Assembly: GCA_943704425.1 (NCBI GenBank)
Contig: CALSCP010002399.1
Location: 90,812 to 120,349, forward strand
Reading direction: 5' to 3'
From: Ministeria vibrans ATCC 50519
Lineage: Eukaryota > Opisthokonta > Filasterea
Length of the DNA stretch: 29,538 nucleotides
Under the pieces are notes generated by a model. It did no database searches. It saw only the letters and a program-made list of their open reading frames with translations, and was not told the DNA's origin. Numbering within the stretch: position 1 is the stretch's first letter; each line of letters starts with the position of its first letter. A program made the translations under genes and the position numbers. This document shows, in pieces, positions 1-11,238 of the stretch.

Positions 1-103
<103 letters not shown>

Positions 104-111
104 CGTTACGC

Positions 112-1960
<1,849 letters not shown>

Positions 1961-2796
1961 GGTGGGGAGCGCCCCTGATGTCCCTACTGCTGCCAGTGCT
2001 GCTGCGTTTCCGTCAAGTGCTGCATAGAGTGATAGTGAGTCGCTTTCGATTGTTTTCCTTATCCGTTGAGCGTTTTTTTTTTAAAAAAAAAAGCACAAAG
2101 AACGATTAACACTGAGGCTGGTGAGACTGCTGCTATCCGCAGTGAGTCTTGTGCAGCAGTAACATTGGCGCAGTGGGCCAGGCGGTGGAAAGCGCTTTGA
2201 GGAAAGGATGAAATGGATCGAAGAACAAAAAAAAATCCGTCACAAATCGTCACTACTTCCAAAACATCTGGAAAGACACTCTAAAAGCGACAGCGGAGCC
2301 GACGGGGCCACTCGCACCCACACCCGATGACGGGTGAACGAGCTCGCGGGAGGACGGCGGGGCGGAGAGGGCAGTGGCGGCGCAGAGAGAGAAAATGAGA
2401 CGTGAAGAGCTCTTGCTTACCCAAAAGTAGACTGTCCACAGCTCCAGAGAGATCCTTTTGGGCCTAAGTGCATGCGATCGGTTAGAGTGACGACACGCGC
2501 GAACAGAGGCGTTTCTTGGAGAGGGAAAGACGAACGACGAAAAGAAACAACAAAGAGATCGTACCATCGACAGGAGGGGTGCGTGTGCCTAAATGTGTGT
2601 GTCGAAGAGAGAAACGATCGAAGGATAACGAACAATTCGTTACTCGAGTGATCAGAGATGAGTGATCAGTGATGTCGGCAATGAGTGAATCTCTGACTCA
2701 TGATTGATCGCCAACCACGTCGTCCGCTAATCACTATTGTCTAATCACTGATTTGTCACTTCTCACGTTCACCACCTCCTCGTTGTCGTCCCTGCC
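1961..2796. promoter_or_regulatory. Divergent intergenic region between the CRK-like and RRM genes
   Basis: An 836 bp gap separates two divergent start codons, so it should hold both promoters and 5' UTRs. On the minus strand the CRK frame stays open upstream of its ATG to about 2070. A donor-like GTAAGC lies near 2420 after a short open stretch, so an upstream CRK exon is possible but has no homology support. At 2645-2710 there are overlapping copies of GAGTGATCAG and related GTGA/TCAC words that form small inverted repeats. No other gene is visible. Confidence 0.4.
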
Positions 2797-3465
2797 ATGG
2801 AGGGATCTCCGGACGAGCAGTAAGCGTGTGCAAGTGTACGCCGTTCCGCTCATCCCTTCTCGCTTTGTAGTAAACTGTTTCTGGGCAGTCTCAGCTGGGA
2901 AACCAATGAAGGTGGGTGGGTGTGTGTGGGTGTGTTGGTGGCGTGGGGATGCGGTTCCTCTGTGGATTGCTATTTCGTCGTTTTGTGTTTCATTTTCTCT
3001 CTGTCGCTGATAAAACCGTTCGCTTTGCATTCAGACGGAATCCGCGGATACTTTTCGCGGTTTGGCGAGGTGGTTGATGCCGTTGTGAAGACTGATTCGA
3101 ACACTGGGCGCCCGCGGTATGAGAGTGGACGTGTGGTCGTTCGAGACGGATTAACTTTTTTTTTTTTTCTCACTCTCTCTCTCTCTCTCTTAGTGGCTTT
3201 GGGTTTGTTCTCTTCCGTGACAGTGCCGCTATGACGCGTGCCCTCGAAGGCAAACCGCATACATTGGATGCACGTCAAATAGACGTCCAAATGGCTACGT
3301 CGCGACAGCCCAAGGGTCCACCCTCGCACGCACAGCACGATTCGCGTCCCGCCCAGTCGCACGAGCACCATCAACCGCCGGCGCATCAGTCACAGCAGCA
3401 CCAAGGCGCTCCCTATCAATCCAACACTTCTCGCTATGGAGGACCGCCTCCTCCTGCGGAAATGT

Positions 3466-3504
<39 letters not shown>

Positions 3505-3698
3505 TGTATGATTGTATGTATGTGTACGTGTGGTGTGTGAGCCATTGCACCTGAAAGATCTTCCCCTATGTGCAGCCAAGAACCTCTTGCTGACACCTGC
3601 AAAGTGTTTGTGGGAGGTGTGTCGCAACACACCACCGTTGAGAAGTTTCGAGCTTTTTTTGAAGACCGATTTGGACGCGTAATTGACATACCCAAAAC

Positions 3699-3750
<52 letters not shown>

Positions 3751-4908
3751 TGTGCATGCTTAGGTGAGGGACGCCATGCTGATGCGCGATCGAGATACAG
3801 GACGTCAGCGAGGGTTTGGGTTTGTGATGTTTGAGACGGTTGAGCAGGCACATCGCGTGGTGCGAGAGCACGGGAACAAGCGAGATCTGCAGCTGGATGG
3901 CAAGTCGTTTGAGGTGAAGATGGCACAGCCTGAGGGCTCGTCGGCACTGGCCAAGCCCATGAGTGGGCCACCACCACGACGGGGTGGCGGTGCAGGGTCC
4001 TCGTACCCGCGCGACCACCCGCCGCGCGACCGAAGTGATCGGGGCGATCGTGACTCGTACCGCGACCGACGTGACTATGGTTCATCGCGCAGTGGCTATC
4101 GAGGAGGGGATGGGGCCGAGGGAGGGCGCGCTGCTGGTGGTGGTAGCTGGAGTGGGGGTGGGGCTGCGTACGAGAGGGAACGTGACTACGCCTACAGCGG
4201 CGGTGGCGGTGGCGGTGGCACGGGTGCGGGCGCGTACTACCCGCCAAGTGCACCTGCCGACCCTGCTGCGGGTCCCGCCACCTACCGATTCAACGCGAGT
4301 GCCACGCTGGACTCAGCGTCGCCAGTGCAGCCTCCGCCTCACATCCCGGTCTCTGTTGCTACCTATGCCCCTCTTACGCCACAACAGCAACATCGTATGA
4401 GAAGAAGAAATTACAATGGTATCGTTTAGTGCTCGTGTTAATTGTGGTTTCTGTCTAGTGCTGTCTCAAGTGGCGGCCGCCGCAACCCCAGGTGCACCTC
4501 TACCATCATCTTCATCAGTCGGTGGAAACAGCGGCTACTATGACTACCGTGATGCTCCCAACGCACCTCCACAGGCACAACAGCATCAGGCGCCGCCTCC
4601 GCCCCAACAGCACCACCACATTCATCAGCAACCACCTCACTCTCAGTCACAGGCGCAGTACAATCCTGCAGCTCCCACCCACCACCACCACCAACCGCAG
4701 CAACAGCAGCAGCAGCAGCATCAGCAGCATCAGCAGCAGCAGCAGCAGTACCGTCCGCCCCCTCAAGTCTCCCACCACCAACAACACCAACATCACCAAC
4801 AGCAGCCGCAGCAGTATCATGGTGCACCCTTATTTTTTTCCTCTCATTTTTTTTACTCACTCGGCCTCTTTTTTAGGACACTATCCTCCCTCGTCGTATG
4901 CCCCATGA
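2797..4908 (+). CDS. DAZAP1-like: Two-RRM RNA-binding protein, DAZAP1/hnRNP A-like
   Basis: Binds RNA, with a likely role in splicing, mRNA transport or translation. Exons are 2797-2819, 2871-2911, 3035-3116, 3194-3463, 3576-3678, 3764-4418, 4459-4821 and 4877-4908, giving 522 aa. RRM1 has RNP2 KLFLGSLSW and RNP1 RGFGFVLF, followed by PHTLDARQID, which resembles DAZAP1. RRM2 has RNP2 KVFVGGVS and RNP1 RGFGFVMFE. After it come an Arg/Asp/Tyr-rich stretch, Gly-rich runs, and a long Gln/His/Pro-rich prion-like tail. Introns interrupt both RRMs; the one inside RRM2 (3679-3763) is an AAT microsatellite and the one between the RRMs is mostly (GT)n. A second in-frame acceptor after 4470 would remove four residues of exon 7. 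Alternatives are Musashi or hnRNP A/B; the RRM pair itself is certain. Confidence 0.88.
3468..3502. repeat. (GT)n microsatellite in RRM-gene intron 4
   Basis: About 17 GT units start five bases after the splice donor. Confidence 0.95.
3699..3748. repeat. (AAT)n microsatellite in intron inside RRM2
   Basis: About 16 AAT units fill most of the 85-bp intron 3679-3763. Confidence 0.95.
4697..4748 (+). repeat. Coding CAG tract encoding Gln/His in the RRM protein
   Basis: In-frame CAG/CAT/CAA repeats give a Gln-rich stretch in the prion-like tail. Confidence 0.9.
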
Positions 4909-4983
4909 AGAGCAACTCTGACATGCCAAGGAGATACCCCCCTTCCCCTTGTTATTTTTTAAAATGAGAATGTGTATACAATT

Positions 4984-6699
4984 TCACCATTTACAATCAA
5001 ATGAGCGACTGTGAGTGACGCGAATGTGTCTGAGGGAGTGCTGTACGAGGGGTGAGTCGGGCAGAGCGGCATTGAGTGGGGTCATGAGTGGAAGAGGAGT
5101 GCAGTCGAGGGTGACGTCGGGACGAGTGGCGAGGACAGCGCTGATGGCACGTAGGTTGTGCGGGAGCACTGGACCTTCAATGGCCAACTTGTACTGTTGG
5201 TGGTGGTGCTGCTGCTGCTGTTGTTGTTGTTGTTGTTGTTGTTGTGATGATGATTGGGTTGTCGTTGATGTGGTCACGCGCTTATCAAATTTAATCGGAA
5301 GGCATTCAAGAGAGGCGTGAAGAAAGGGACGCGCGGCAAGGAGACGCGGCGAGTGACTGGCAACGAGAGGACGATTGACGACAAAGTTGTACAGAGCATG
5401 GACACTGTCGCATGGAAAAACAAGTAGCGATGCAGACGTGCCGTCCAGGCTAATTTCACGGCGCCGCTGGGCGTCCTGGCGCAGATGTTCAATATCTGTC
5501 AGAAGCGCACTGCGTGAGCCACTCTCATCCTCTTCCTCCTCCTCCTCCTCCTCTTCCTCCTCCTCTTCTTCTTCTTCTTCATCTTCGTCCTCTTTGTCCC
5601 TCTCTTCCCTCTTAGCATTGACATCATCACGATCATCTGCATCCACTTTGCTTCGCTTTGGCTTTGACTGCTGCTTCTCACTGATATCGCCACCACGTAA
5701 GGGCATTTCAAAGTCGACTCCATCGTGAGTGAGTCGCTTGCGCAGTGCCATTGTGGACGCAGTGATGACAGCGGTGAGTGCACCCGCACAGCTGCGCGAC
5801 AAGAACACCACTGTGATTTTCGAGTCGGTCAGGTACACTTGTGGCAGTAGGTCTGCCTTGACAAGGTGGTAGGCACTTTCGAGGGCCTCCACAAAGTGTG
5901 TGCGGTCCGCTTGTGTGACCACACTAGAGTGCACTGTCAGAGAACGTTGCCAGTAGAGACGCGCCGCGTAGAAAGCGGCACTGGCCGACATGGCGTCGAC
6001 GGTGATGGGGGCGTCCACATGACAACTGGCAAGGCCGACTGCAGCGTCGGCAGCACGTAACCGTTTGGTGAGCATGGAGAGGCTCGTACGACTAGAAATG
6101 CCAACACGACCCTTGATGGTGAGATCAAGCGGGAGGTGAGCGACGTCGTTGCACTCGCGTCGCGGTGGCGGCGGTGCATCACTATCGGATGTAGCAATTG
6201 CCGTTGTGGTTGTGGGGTGCGAGTCGGTGGCAGGCATACGCCGCGAGGGACGGGGTCGTGTTGGTGTTTTGAGACGCACTTGCAAACTGGCATTGAGCAT
6301 TGCTTCGATGGGATTTAGGTCGGCGACCTTTCGTCTTTTGACATCGTGCCCGTCGCCATCGGCGTCGTCAGTGTCGGGTGTGTCGCGGCGAACGAGGCCC
6401 ACCTGAGAGGCAACAGCAAGCAAACGCGACGATGCGCGTCTGTCAACGGTCGTCGACGCGTCCGACGCAGGCGTCTCCTCTTTGCGCTCACGACTAGCAA
6501 CAATGGGGGCAGGAACATCGTGAGAGGGGTCGACGGTGTGCGAGGCGCCCTCTGTTGCTTGATCGTCGTGGCGAGCGTGAACATTGAGAAAGGCGCCACT
6601 TCTTCGACCGAGACTGTCCGCTTTGCCTGCAAACGGGTTTGCCTTTGCGGCCGTTCTTGTCGACGTTCGAAACTGTCGAAAAGGGTTATCCTGTGACAT
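4984..6699 (-). CDS. DONSON: DONSON, replication-fork and CMG-helicase assembly factor
   Basis: Family role: DONSON helps load GINS/CMG at replication origins and protects forks in the nucleus. This is a single 571-aa reading frame, close to the human length of 566. Family signatures are an N-terminal NPF pair (DNPF, ANPFAGK), then LPLDLTIKGRVGISS matching the LP.DWS.KTRLLF.S block, AARLYWQ, the FLSRS to TALRKRL segment followed by DFEMPL, LLVFPCDSVHALYNFV, and the C-terminal IEGPVLPHNL. Low-complexity inserts are an acidic run (DNA about 5526-5598) and a Gln/His run (5208-5244). The ATG at 6699 is chosen because the upstream in-frame Met at 6771 adds 24 hydrophobic residues not expected in the family. 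It has no introns, unlike most neighbours, and is divergent from the intronless gene at 6832. Confidence 0.85.
   Translation of the reverse strand: MSQDNPFRQFRTSTRTAAKANPFAGKADSLGRRSGAFLNVHARHDDQATEGASHTVDPSHDVPAPIVASRERKEETPASDASTTVDRRASSRLLAVASQVGLVRRDTPDTDDADGDGHDVKRRKVADLNPIEAMLNASLQVRLKTPTRPRPSRRMPATDSHPTTTTAIATSDSDAPPPPRRECNDVAHLPLDLTIKGRVGISSRTSLSMLTKRLRAADAAVGLASCHVDAPITVDAMSASAAFYAARLYWQRSLTVHSSVVTQADRTHFVEALESAYHLVKADLLPQVYLTDSKITVVFLSRSCAGALTAVITASTMALRKRLTHDGVDFEMPLRGGDISEKQQSKPKRSKVDADDRDDVNAKREERDKEDEDEEEEEEEEEEEEEEEEEDESGSRSALLTDIEHLRQDAQRRREISLDGTSASLLVFPCDSVHALYNFVVNRPLVASHSPRLLAARPFLHASLECLPIKFDKRVTTSTTTQSSSQQQQQQQQQQQQHHHQQYKLAIEGPVLPHNLRAISAVLATRPDVTLDCTPLPLMTPLNAALPDSPLVQHSLRHIRVTHSRSFDCKW
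5208..5244 (-). repeat. Coding poly-Gln tract in DONSON
   Basis: CAA/CAG repeat on the coding strand, in frame, just before the conserved C-terminal block. Confidence 0.9.
5526..5598 (-). repeat. Coding poly-Glu tract in DONSON
   Basis: GAG/GAA repeat on the coding strand encodes an acidic run of more than 15 Glu, in a region that is also acidic and variable in animal DONSON. Confidence 0.9.
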
Positions 6700-6831
6700 G
6701 TAGAAAGTAAAGCTGAGCAAAATTGTGAAAGGTAGAGCGTGAGCGTCAATTAATTCGTGAATAGTTTGCAATCATTCTTATTTCGCAACTCAAAGTCAAA
6801 GACCAATTTTATTTATCTTCTTCCATTCTTC
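6700..6831. promoter_or_regulatory. Short bidirectional promoter region, DONSON and GTPase-like gene
   Basis: Only 132 bp separates the two divergent start codons, so the promoters must overlap. The sequence is AT-rich compared with the flanking coding DNA. I see no certain TATA box. If the upstream ATG at 6757 were used for the plus gene, the gap would shrink to 57 bp. Confidence 0.45.
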
Positions 6832-8034
6832 ATGCCAGTCTTCTCTACGCTCTTTCTCGGCGGAGTGGACTCGGGTAAGGCGTGTCTAGGAAAGGCACTG
6901 GAATGGGGCGGGCAGTTCAGAAGTGTGCATGTGTCGCGACGGGCAGCAGTGAATCTTGCGCATGCGCAAGTGCGCACTCGAAGACTTGCCGACACCGCTG
7001 TGGTCGTGGTTTCGCTGCCTGCGTATGAATTTGAGGCGGGGCTGCAGGTGTCGCTCATACACTGCCGTCTGGCAATGGCGATGGGTCATGCGCGATTGGT
7101 GATTGCGTTGACCAAGAGTGATTTGCTGGGCGATGACCTGCAAGAGAGATGCGCCCTTGTGGAGCGCACGCTGCGTCGCCGTCTCGCGCATGTCGGCCTC
7201 GAGACCCTTATGGTCGTTTCCGTTTCCGCTGCGCCTTCCATTGGCGACGGAGGCCACAATGTGGTCGAGCGGAACAACGCGCGTTTGACTGCGTTGGCGA
7301 ATGAGGAAGAAGGGTTCTGCTTGCAGGAGGCTCTCTTGGCGGTGGTGGCAGTGGAGGAGCGCACTGCACCGCTCCGGCTACAAGTGAGTCGTGTGTCTCC
7401 TCCTGATAGAGTGAGTGCAGTGGTGGTGCAGGGTGTGCTGCACCCAGGCACGCTCGAAGTACTGGTGGCGACTACGGATGCGGAGCAACGTATTGTCACT
7501 GGCGAATTGATGGACGACAGCAACGCCGACGAGAGAGAAGGAGCGGATGCAGATCCGTCGCGTATTCTGCAACTTAAACATGAAGAAGATTACTCTCTGG
7601 TGCAACTTGGTGCGCCTGTCGCTCCAATGTCCCATGGGTTCTCGGTGAGCTGCGAATGCGAAGCGCAACTGACATTATTTGAAGGGGCCGCCATCCCTCT
7701 GCGCCAGGGTTCACGCATCACTGTGACCCCACTGCTAGGGCACGACGTGACCGCGGACATTCTTGAAGTGCGTAGAATACAACCGTTGGCGCCTCGTCAA
7801 GACGACCAACGACGCGTCAGTCGCACGACCATCACTGCCAACGACACGGCGCGCGTGCGACTTGCATTCACTCAGGCGACCCTGCTCAGTGCGCACTGTG
7901 TATGTCCCGCATTCAGTGGTATGTGCATGTCACAGCCCAATGCAGGCATTGTCGTGGTGCTTTCTGTGGCGGCTGTGCGGCGGGGGCAGTTCACTAAGAG
8001 TCAGCACAAAAATCGAGACGGACAGGAGCCATAG
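6832..8034 (+). CDS. Divergent eEF1A/HBS1-type translational GTPase homologue with eroded switch regions
   Basis: 400 aa, intronless. The N-terminus starts directly at a P-loop-like FLGGVDSGKACL, comparable to GHVDSGKST. Next come a strand resembling the DCAVLVV segment (DTAVVVVSL), then YEFEAGL, typical of eEF1A/HBS1/eRF3 G domains, then TKSD in the position of NKxD, and VSVSA as G5. Only about 45 residues separate the P-loop from DTAVVVV, where eEF1A has more than 80, so switch I and the DxPGH motif are missing. The rest fits beta-barrel domains II and III (LQVSRVSPPD, VVQGVLHPGTLEV, TARVRLAF). HBS1's N-terminal domain is absent. It may be a pseudo-GTPase in ribosome rescue or decoding, but this is inference. 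An earlier in-frame ATG at 6757 adds 25 residues that break the fold start. Confidence 0.6.
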   Translation: MPVFSTLFLGGVDSGKACLGKALEWGGQFRSVHVSRRAAVNLAHAQVRTRRLADTAVVVVSLPAYEFEAGLQVSLIHCRLAMAMGHARLVIALTKSDLLGDDLQERCALVERTLRRRLAHVGLETLMVVSVSAAPSIGDGGHNVVERNNARLTALANEEEGFCLQEALLAVVAVEERTAPLRLQVSRVSPPDRVSAVVVQGVLHPGTLEVLVATTDAEQRIVTGELMDDSNADEREGADADPSRILQLKHEEDYSLVQLGAPVAPMSHGFSVSCECEAQLTLFEGAAIPLRQGSRITVTPLLGHDVTADILEVRRIQPLAPRQDDQRRVSRTTITANDTARVRLAFTQATLLSAHCVCPAFSGMCMSQPNAGIVVVLSVAAVRRGQFTKSQHKNRDGQEP

Positions 8035-8169
8035 CAATTCCAACAGTTTACAATAATAATATTCATATTAATTATTATTATTAATAATAAACGTATTATT
8101 ATAATAATTTTGTATTAACAGTTGCTCAGATGGAAAGTATACGAACATGAAAAATGAAAGAGGGAAGAG
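8035..8169. other. AT-rich convergent intergenic region
   Basis: 135 bp between two convergent genes. Positions 8052-8112 are almost pure A/T made of TAATAAT and ATTATTA words that can fold on themselves. They contain AATAAA-like words on the plus strand, so they probably serve as the 3' end and polyadenylation region for the GTPase-like gene. Confidence 0.4.
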
Positions 8170-9579
8170 TCAGTGTTTGTGGGTGGGTAAGGTGGAATTG
8201 CTCTGCTCGACAATGGGAGTGCACTGCAGACATACACGCACTTTGCCAGTATGTGACGACGATGAGCTCTGTGAAGAGCGCTCGCTGAACTTGACAATGG
8301 TAAGGAACCTGGCAGAGCAAGAGCCACCGCAGATAACTCGGCCGCAGTGGCGGCAGTGGTGCTAATAATTAGGAGTGAGAGTGGAGTCTGTGAGTCTTTC
8401 TTTCTCTCAATCTCTCTCTCTCTCTTTCTCTCTATGTGTATCGTACTCTTCTTGAGAGTGCACTAAATTTCTTTTGGCACAGCTGGCAGGCACGCACGGC
8501 ATCGTCCGGCACCCACCCGGGCGGTGCGCGGATGTTGGTTAGCATCACATTCTGATAGAGAAAATTGGGTGAAAATGTCAGGTGAAGCTGAGAGAGAGAG
8601 GAAAAAAAAAAACAAAGGCACATTCAATGATATGTACGTACACGAAGGGATTTGTCAATATCAAGCGGTGTTTGCCCTTGCTTGTTGAGCAAGTTCACAA
8701 CAGCACCGCCCTCGAGAAGACAGATGATTGCTTCCAGGTTGTGGTTGCTTGCGCTGAGATGCAACGGTGTCTACGACCAAAGCCAAACAGGAAAATCAAA
8801 AAAAAAACAACAACAACAACAACAACAACAACAAGCCGAATCAAACAAACAAGCAGCACACTGCTGTACATCGGGACTTGGATACATTGTGCAGATTTTT
8901 TTTTTTTTGGTGTACTTGTCCTGCGTCGTCTTGGACGTTAACCGTCGCCGGATTCGCATTGATGAGGAAGGACACCATGTCCAGATGGGTTTCCGTGAAC
9001 CCCGACGCAGCCTCGTGGAGAACGGTGCGCCCCGCACAGTCTACCGAAGCAACATCGAAGCCTGCGGGCGAGTGCGTCGGCGGGTGAGTGGCACTGCACA
9101 CATAGTAGCGCAAACAAGACGAAGAATACACAAAGCATCTTACCCCCTTTGACGGCAGCACGCAGCTCGTCCATGTTTCCATTCAAAATGGTCGTCCACA
9201 CGTCCACCAGGGACACTTGGGCAGACTCTCGCTTGGCGACTTGTCGAGGCGTAGCGTCGGAGTGGACGCGCGGAGAGTCACCGTCGCTTGTCGACCCTCT
9301 GCTAGTCGCGCGGTCCTCTGACGGCGGACTTCTTCTCCCACTACCCTCGTGGCTCTCAAGCGTGTCGGGGGCGGGCGGTGACGACGACGACGACGACGCA
9401 TCGGCTTCGGTCGAGTCCATCTTGGCCAGAGTTCGTTGTTCGCGACGAAGATCGGAAAGGGTCAGCGAGTGCGAGTCGTATTGCCCAAAACGAGATGAAT
9501 TACGGTCGATAACACCGAGAATGAACTGGATAACAAAGATGGAGACGAAAGAGAGGACCACCACCAGAATCAAGTCCAT
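8170..9579 (-). CDS. Ankyrin-repeat and FYVE-finger protein with N-terminal membrane anchor
   Basis: Minus-strand exons are 9579-9144, 9061-8916, 8770-8642, 8551-8447 and 8361-8170, giving 335 aa. Residues about 3-25 form a strongly hydrophobic segment (LILVVVLSFVSIFVIQFILG) that looks like a signal anchor. A Ser/Asp/Pro-rich low-complexity stretch follows. Ankyrin repeats follow (GRTVLHEAASGF, then TPLHLSASNHNLEAI, then GQTPLDI). The C-terminal FYVE finger has CQLC, then RRHHCRHCGRVIC, a CGGSC spacing and VCLQC. FYVE fingers bind phosphatidylinositol 3-phosphate on endosomes. The third cysteine pair is spaced C-x3-C rather than the usual C-x2-C. An anchored FYVE protein could tether ER to endosomes, as protrudin does, but that is inference. 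An in-frame ATG at 9630 would add 17 residues before the anchor. Confidence 0.8.
8807..8834. repeat. (AAC)n microsatellite in ankyrin-FYVE intron 2
   Basis: About nine AAC units adjoin an A run in the intron 8771-8915. Confidence 0.93.
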
Positions 9580-9647
9580 AAAATTTGTGTAAATGATGGA
9601 TCTAATTATTTTTATTTTATTGAATACCATTTGAGTCCATTTTTTTT
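9580..9647. promoter_or_regulatory. 68-bp divergent promoter, ankyrin-FYVE and MOCS2 genes
   Basis: The two divergent start codons are only 68 bp apart and the gap is A/T-rich, so both genes probably share a bidirectional promoter with very short 5' UTRs. Confidence 0.4.
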
Positions 9648-10046
9648 ATGAACAACTCGACCTCGGACTCCAGTTGCAGCTTCCAGACCACAGCTACCAC
9701 TTCCCAAGACCTTGTAACTGTACGTCAAACTTTTTTGATTTTATTCTGCAACTTTTTGCATGGATGACAAACCGCCGTGTGTCTCCTGCCGCTCCAGGTT
9801 ACTCTACTGTTTTTTGCGCACAGTCGAGACCTTGCAGGCGTTTCTCAGGCATCAGTTTCCCTGTCGGCAAAGCCGCAGTCGCGTCAAGAGCTTCTGAACG
9901 CGATAGTGACACATTTTCCGCCACTTGAAGTGTTGCGTGGTCGTCTTTTGCTCGCCATCAACGAGACGTACGTCGATCCCAGCGAGACAGTCACACTTCA
10001 GACGGGCGCAGAGGTTGCTGTAATTCCACCTCTGTCCGGCGGCTGA
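9648..10046 (+). CDS. MOCS2A: Molybdopterin synthase small (sulfur-carrier) subunit MOCS2A
   Basis: Exons are 9648-9719 and 9798-10046, giving 106 aa (human 88). The MoaD-type ubiquitin-like fold begins at VTLLFFAHSRDLAGVS and ends PLSGG. The C-terminal Gly-Gly is thiocarboxylated by MOCS3 and donates sulfur when cyclic pyranopterin monophosphate becomes molybdopterin. The first 24 residues are Ser/Thr-rich and not part of the fold; translation could also begin near the exon 2 boundary. The MOCS2B start codon is only 60 bp downstream, without a visible polyadenylation signal, which points to a shared transcript. Confidence 0.9.
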
Positions 10047-10106
10047 ACACCAACGAGTGGACTGGAGTGTGGAGGAAGGAGTGAGGGAGAGAGGAGGAGG
10101 AGGAGG

Positions 10107-10538
10107 ATGGATTCGATAGTGCTGACGAGCGAGCCGCTGAGTCTGGACGCTGCTGTGCGCTTCTGTCAGCATGCGAGTGTGGGGGGAATAGCGACATTTG
10201 TAGGGACGACACGGGACACCTTTGAAGGGCGGCCTGTCGCGCGCCTTGAGTACACCGCGTACGAGTCGATGGCGACCAAGGAGCTACAGCGCGTTGCCAA
10301 CGCCATGCGCGCCAAATGGCCCTCGCTGGTCGCTACGGCAGTGCACCACCGCCTCGGCGTGGTTCCCGTCTGCGACATCTCTGTTATCATTGTTGCGGCG
10401 GCCCCTCACCGTCGCGACGCTCTTGATGCCGTTGCATTTGCCATTGACCTGCTTAAGAGCACAGTGCCCATTTGGAAGAAGGAGATTTATGCGGATTCGG
10501 GTGATGGAGTGTGGAAGGAGAATTGTTGTCAAAAGTGA
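10107..10538 (+). CDS. MOCS2B: Molybdopterin synthase large (catalytic) subunit MOCS2B
   Basis: 143 aa in one exon. The MoaE fold shows GGIATFVGTTRDTFEG near the start, LEYTAYESMA, then HHRLGVVPVCDISVIIVAAAPHR with the family's catalytic region. It then has LKSTVPIWKKEIY, carrying the active-site lysines found in MoaE. It pairs with the sulfur carrier encoded just upstream to make molybdopterin in the cytosol. The ATG at 10107 is preceded by a purine-rich (GGA)n run. Human MOCS2A and MOCS2B are also made from one mRNA, but with overlapping frames; here they are separate and tandem. A long (GT)n tract follows the stop. Confidence 0.93.
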   Translation: MDSIVLTSEPLSLDAAVRFCQHASVGGIATFVGTTRDTFEGRPVARLEYTAYESMATKELQRVANAMRAKWPSLVATAVHHRLGVVPVCDISVIIVAAAPHRRDALDAVAFAIDLLKSTVPIWKKEIYADSGDGVWKENCCQK

Positions 10539-10569
10539 AAGATGAAAAAAAAACAATGTTGTATATTGA

Positions 10570-10572
<3 letters not shown>

Positions 10573-10643
<71 letters not shown>
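10573..10643. repeat. (GT)n microsatellite in convergent 3' region
   Basis: About 35 uninterrupted GT dinucleotides lie between the stop codons of MOCS2B (10538) and the DGAT2-like gene (10675), probably inside one or both 3' UTRs. Purine-pyrimidine alternation of this length can adopt Z-DNA. Confidence 0.97.
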
Positions 10644-10645
<2 letters not shown>

Positions 10646-10674
10646 AGTGTGTGTGTGCTCTCGGTCTCCTCCGT

Positions 10675-11145
10675 CTATGTGATGATGAGCTTTGCGTCGC
10701 TGTGACCACATCGGTCCTTGTTGAGCTCAAAGAGCGCGGTGAGGGCATCAACGTACTGGCTGTGACACTCGTCGACGAGTGCGTCGGAGGGATTGTCGGT
10801 GTAGGGGAGAACGAGGGGGGCGCCGACGACCGCCGTAACGGGCGCGGCATAAGGGACGATGGGAAAGGGCAGGGCGTACCGGCCGTAGTACAGCGGTAAA
10901 AAGGCACGCATGTGCTTGCCGAGAAAGCGGTTGAGACGCAGCAGAGGCCCTTCCACTTGGCTGAGCAGGTCTGCGGAGACAGAAAAAGAAAAAGCGAAAG
11001 AGTGAAATTACGAAACACGCACTTGAAATCACTTTTGGTTATCCATCACGTTGACTATCCATCACTTTAGTTCTCGCTCTTTATCACTTTGACTTTGATT
11101 CTCTCTCGCGCGATCACTTTGTTTTTTTTGTTTTCTTTTTCTTTC

Positions 11146-11238
<93 letters not shown>

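Noticed and set aside
6757..6831. ATG at 6757 as the start of the GTPase-like protein
   Set aside because: It adds residues unlike any G-domain start and leaves only 57 bp to the DONSON start; the Met at 6832 directly precedes the first beta strand.
10511..10711. Open frames rich in alternating Cys-Val or Thr-His
   Set aside because: They are translations of the (GT)n microsatellite between MOCS2B and DGAT2, not proteins.
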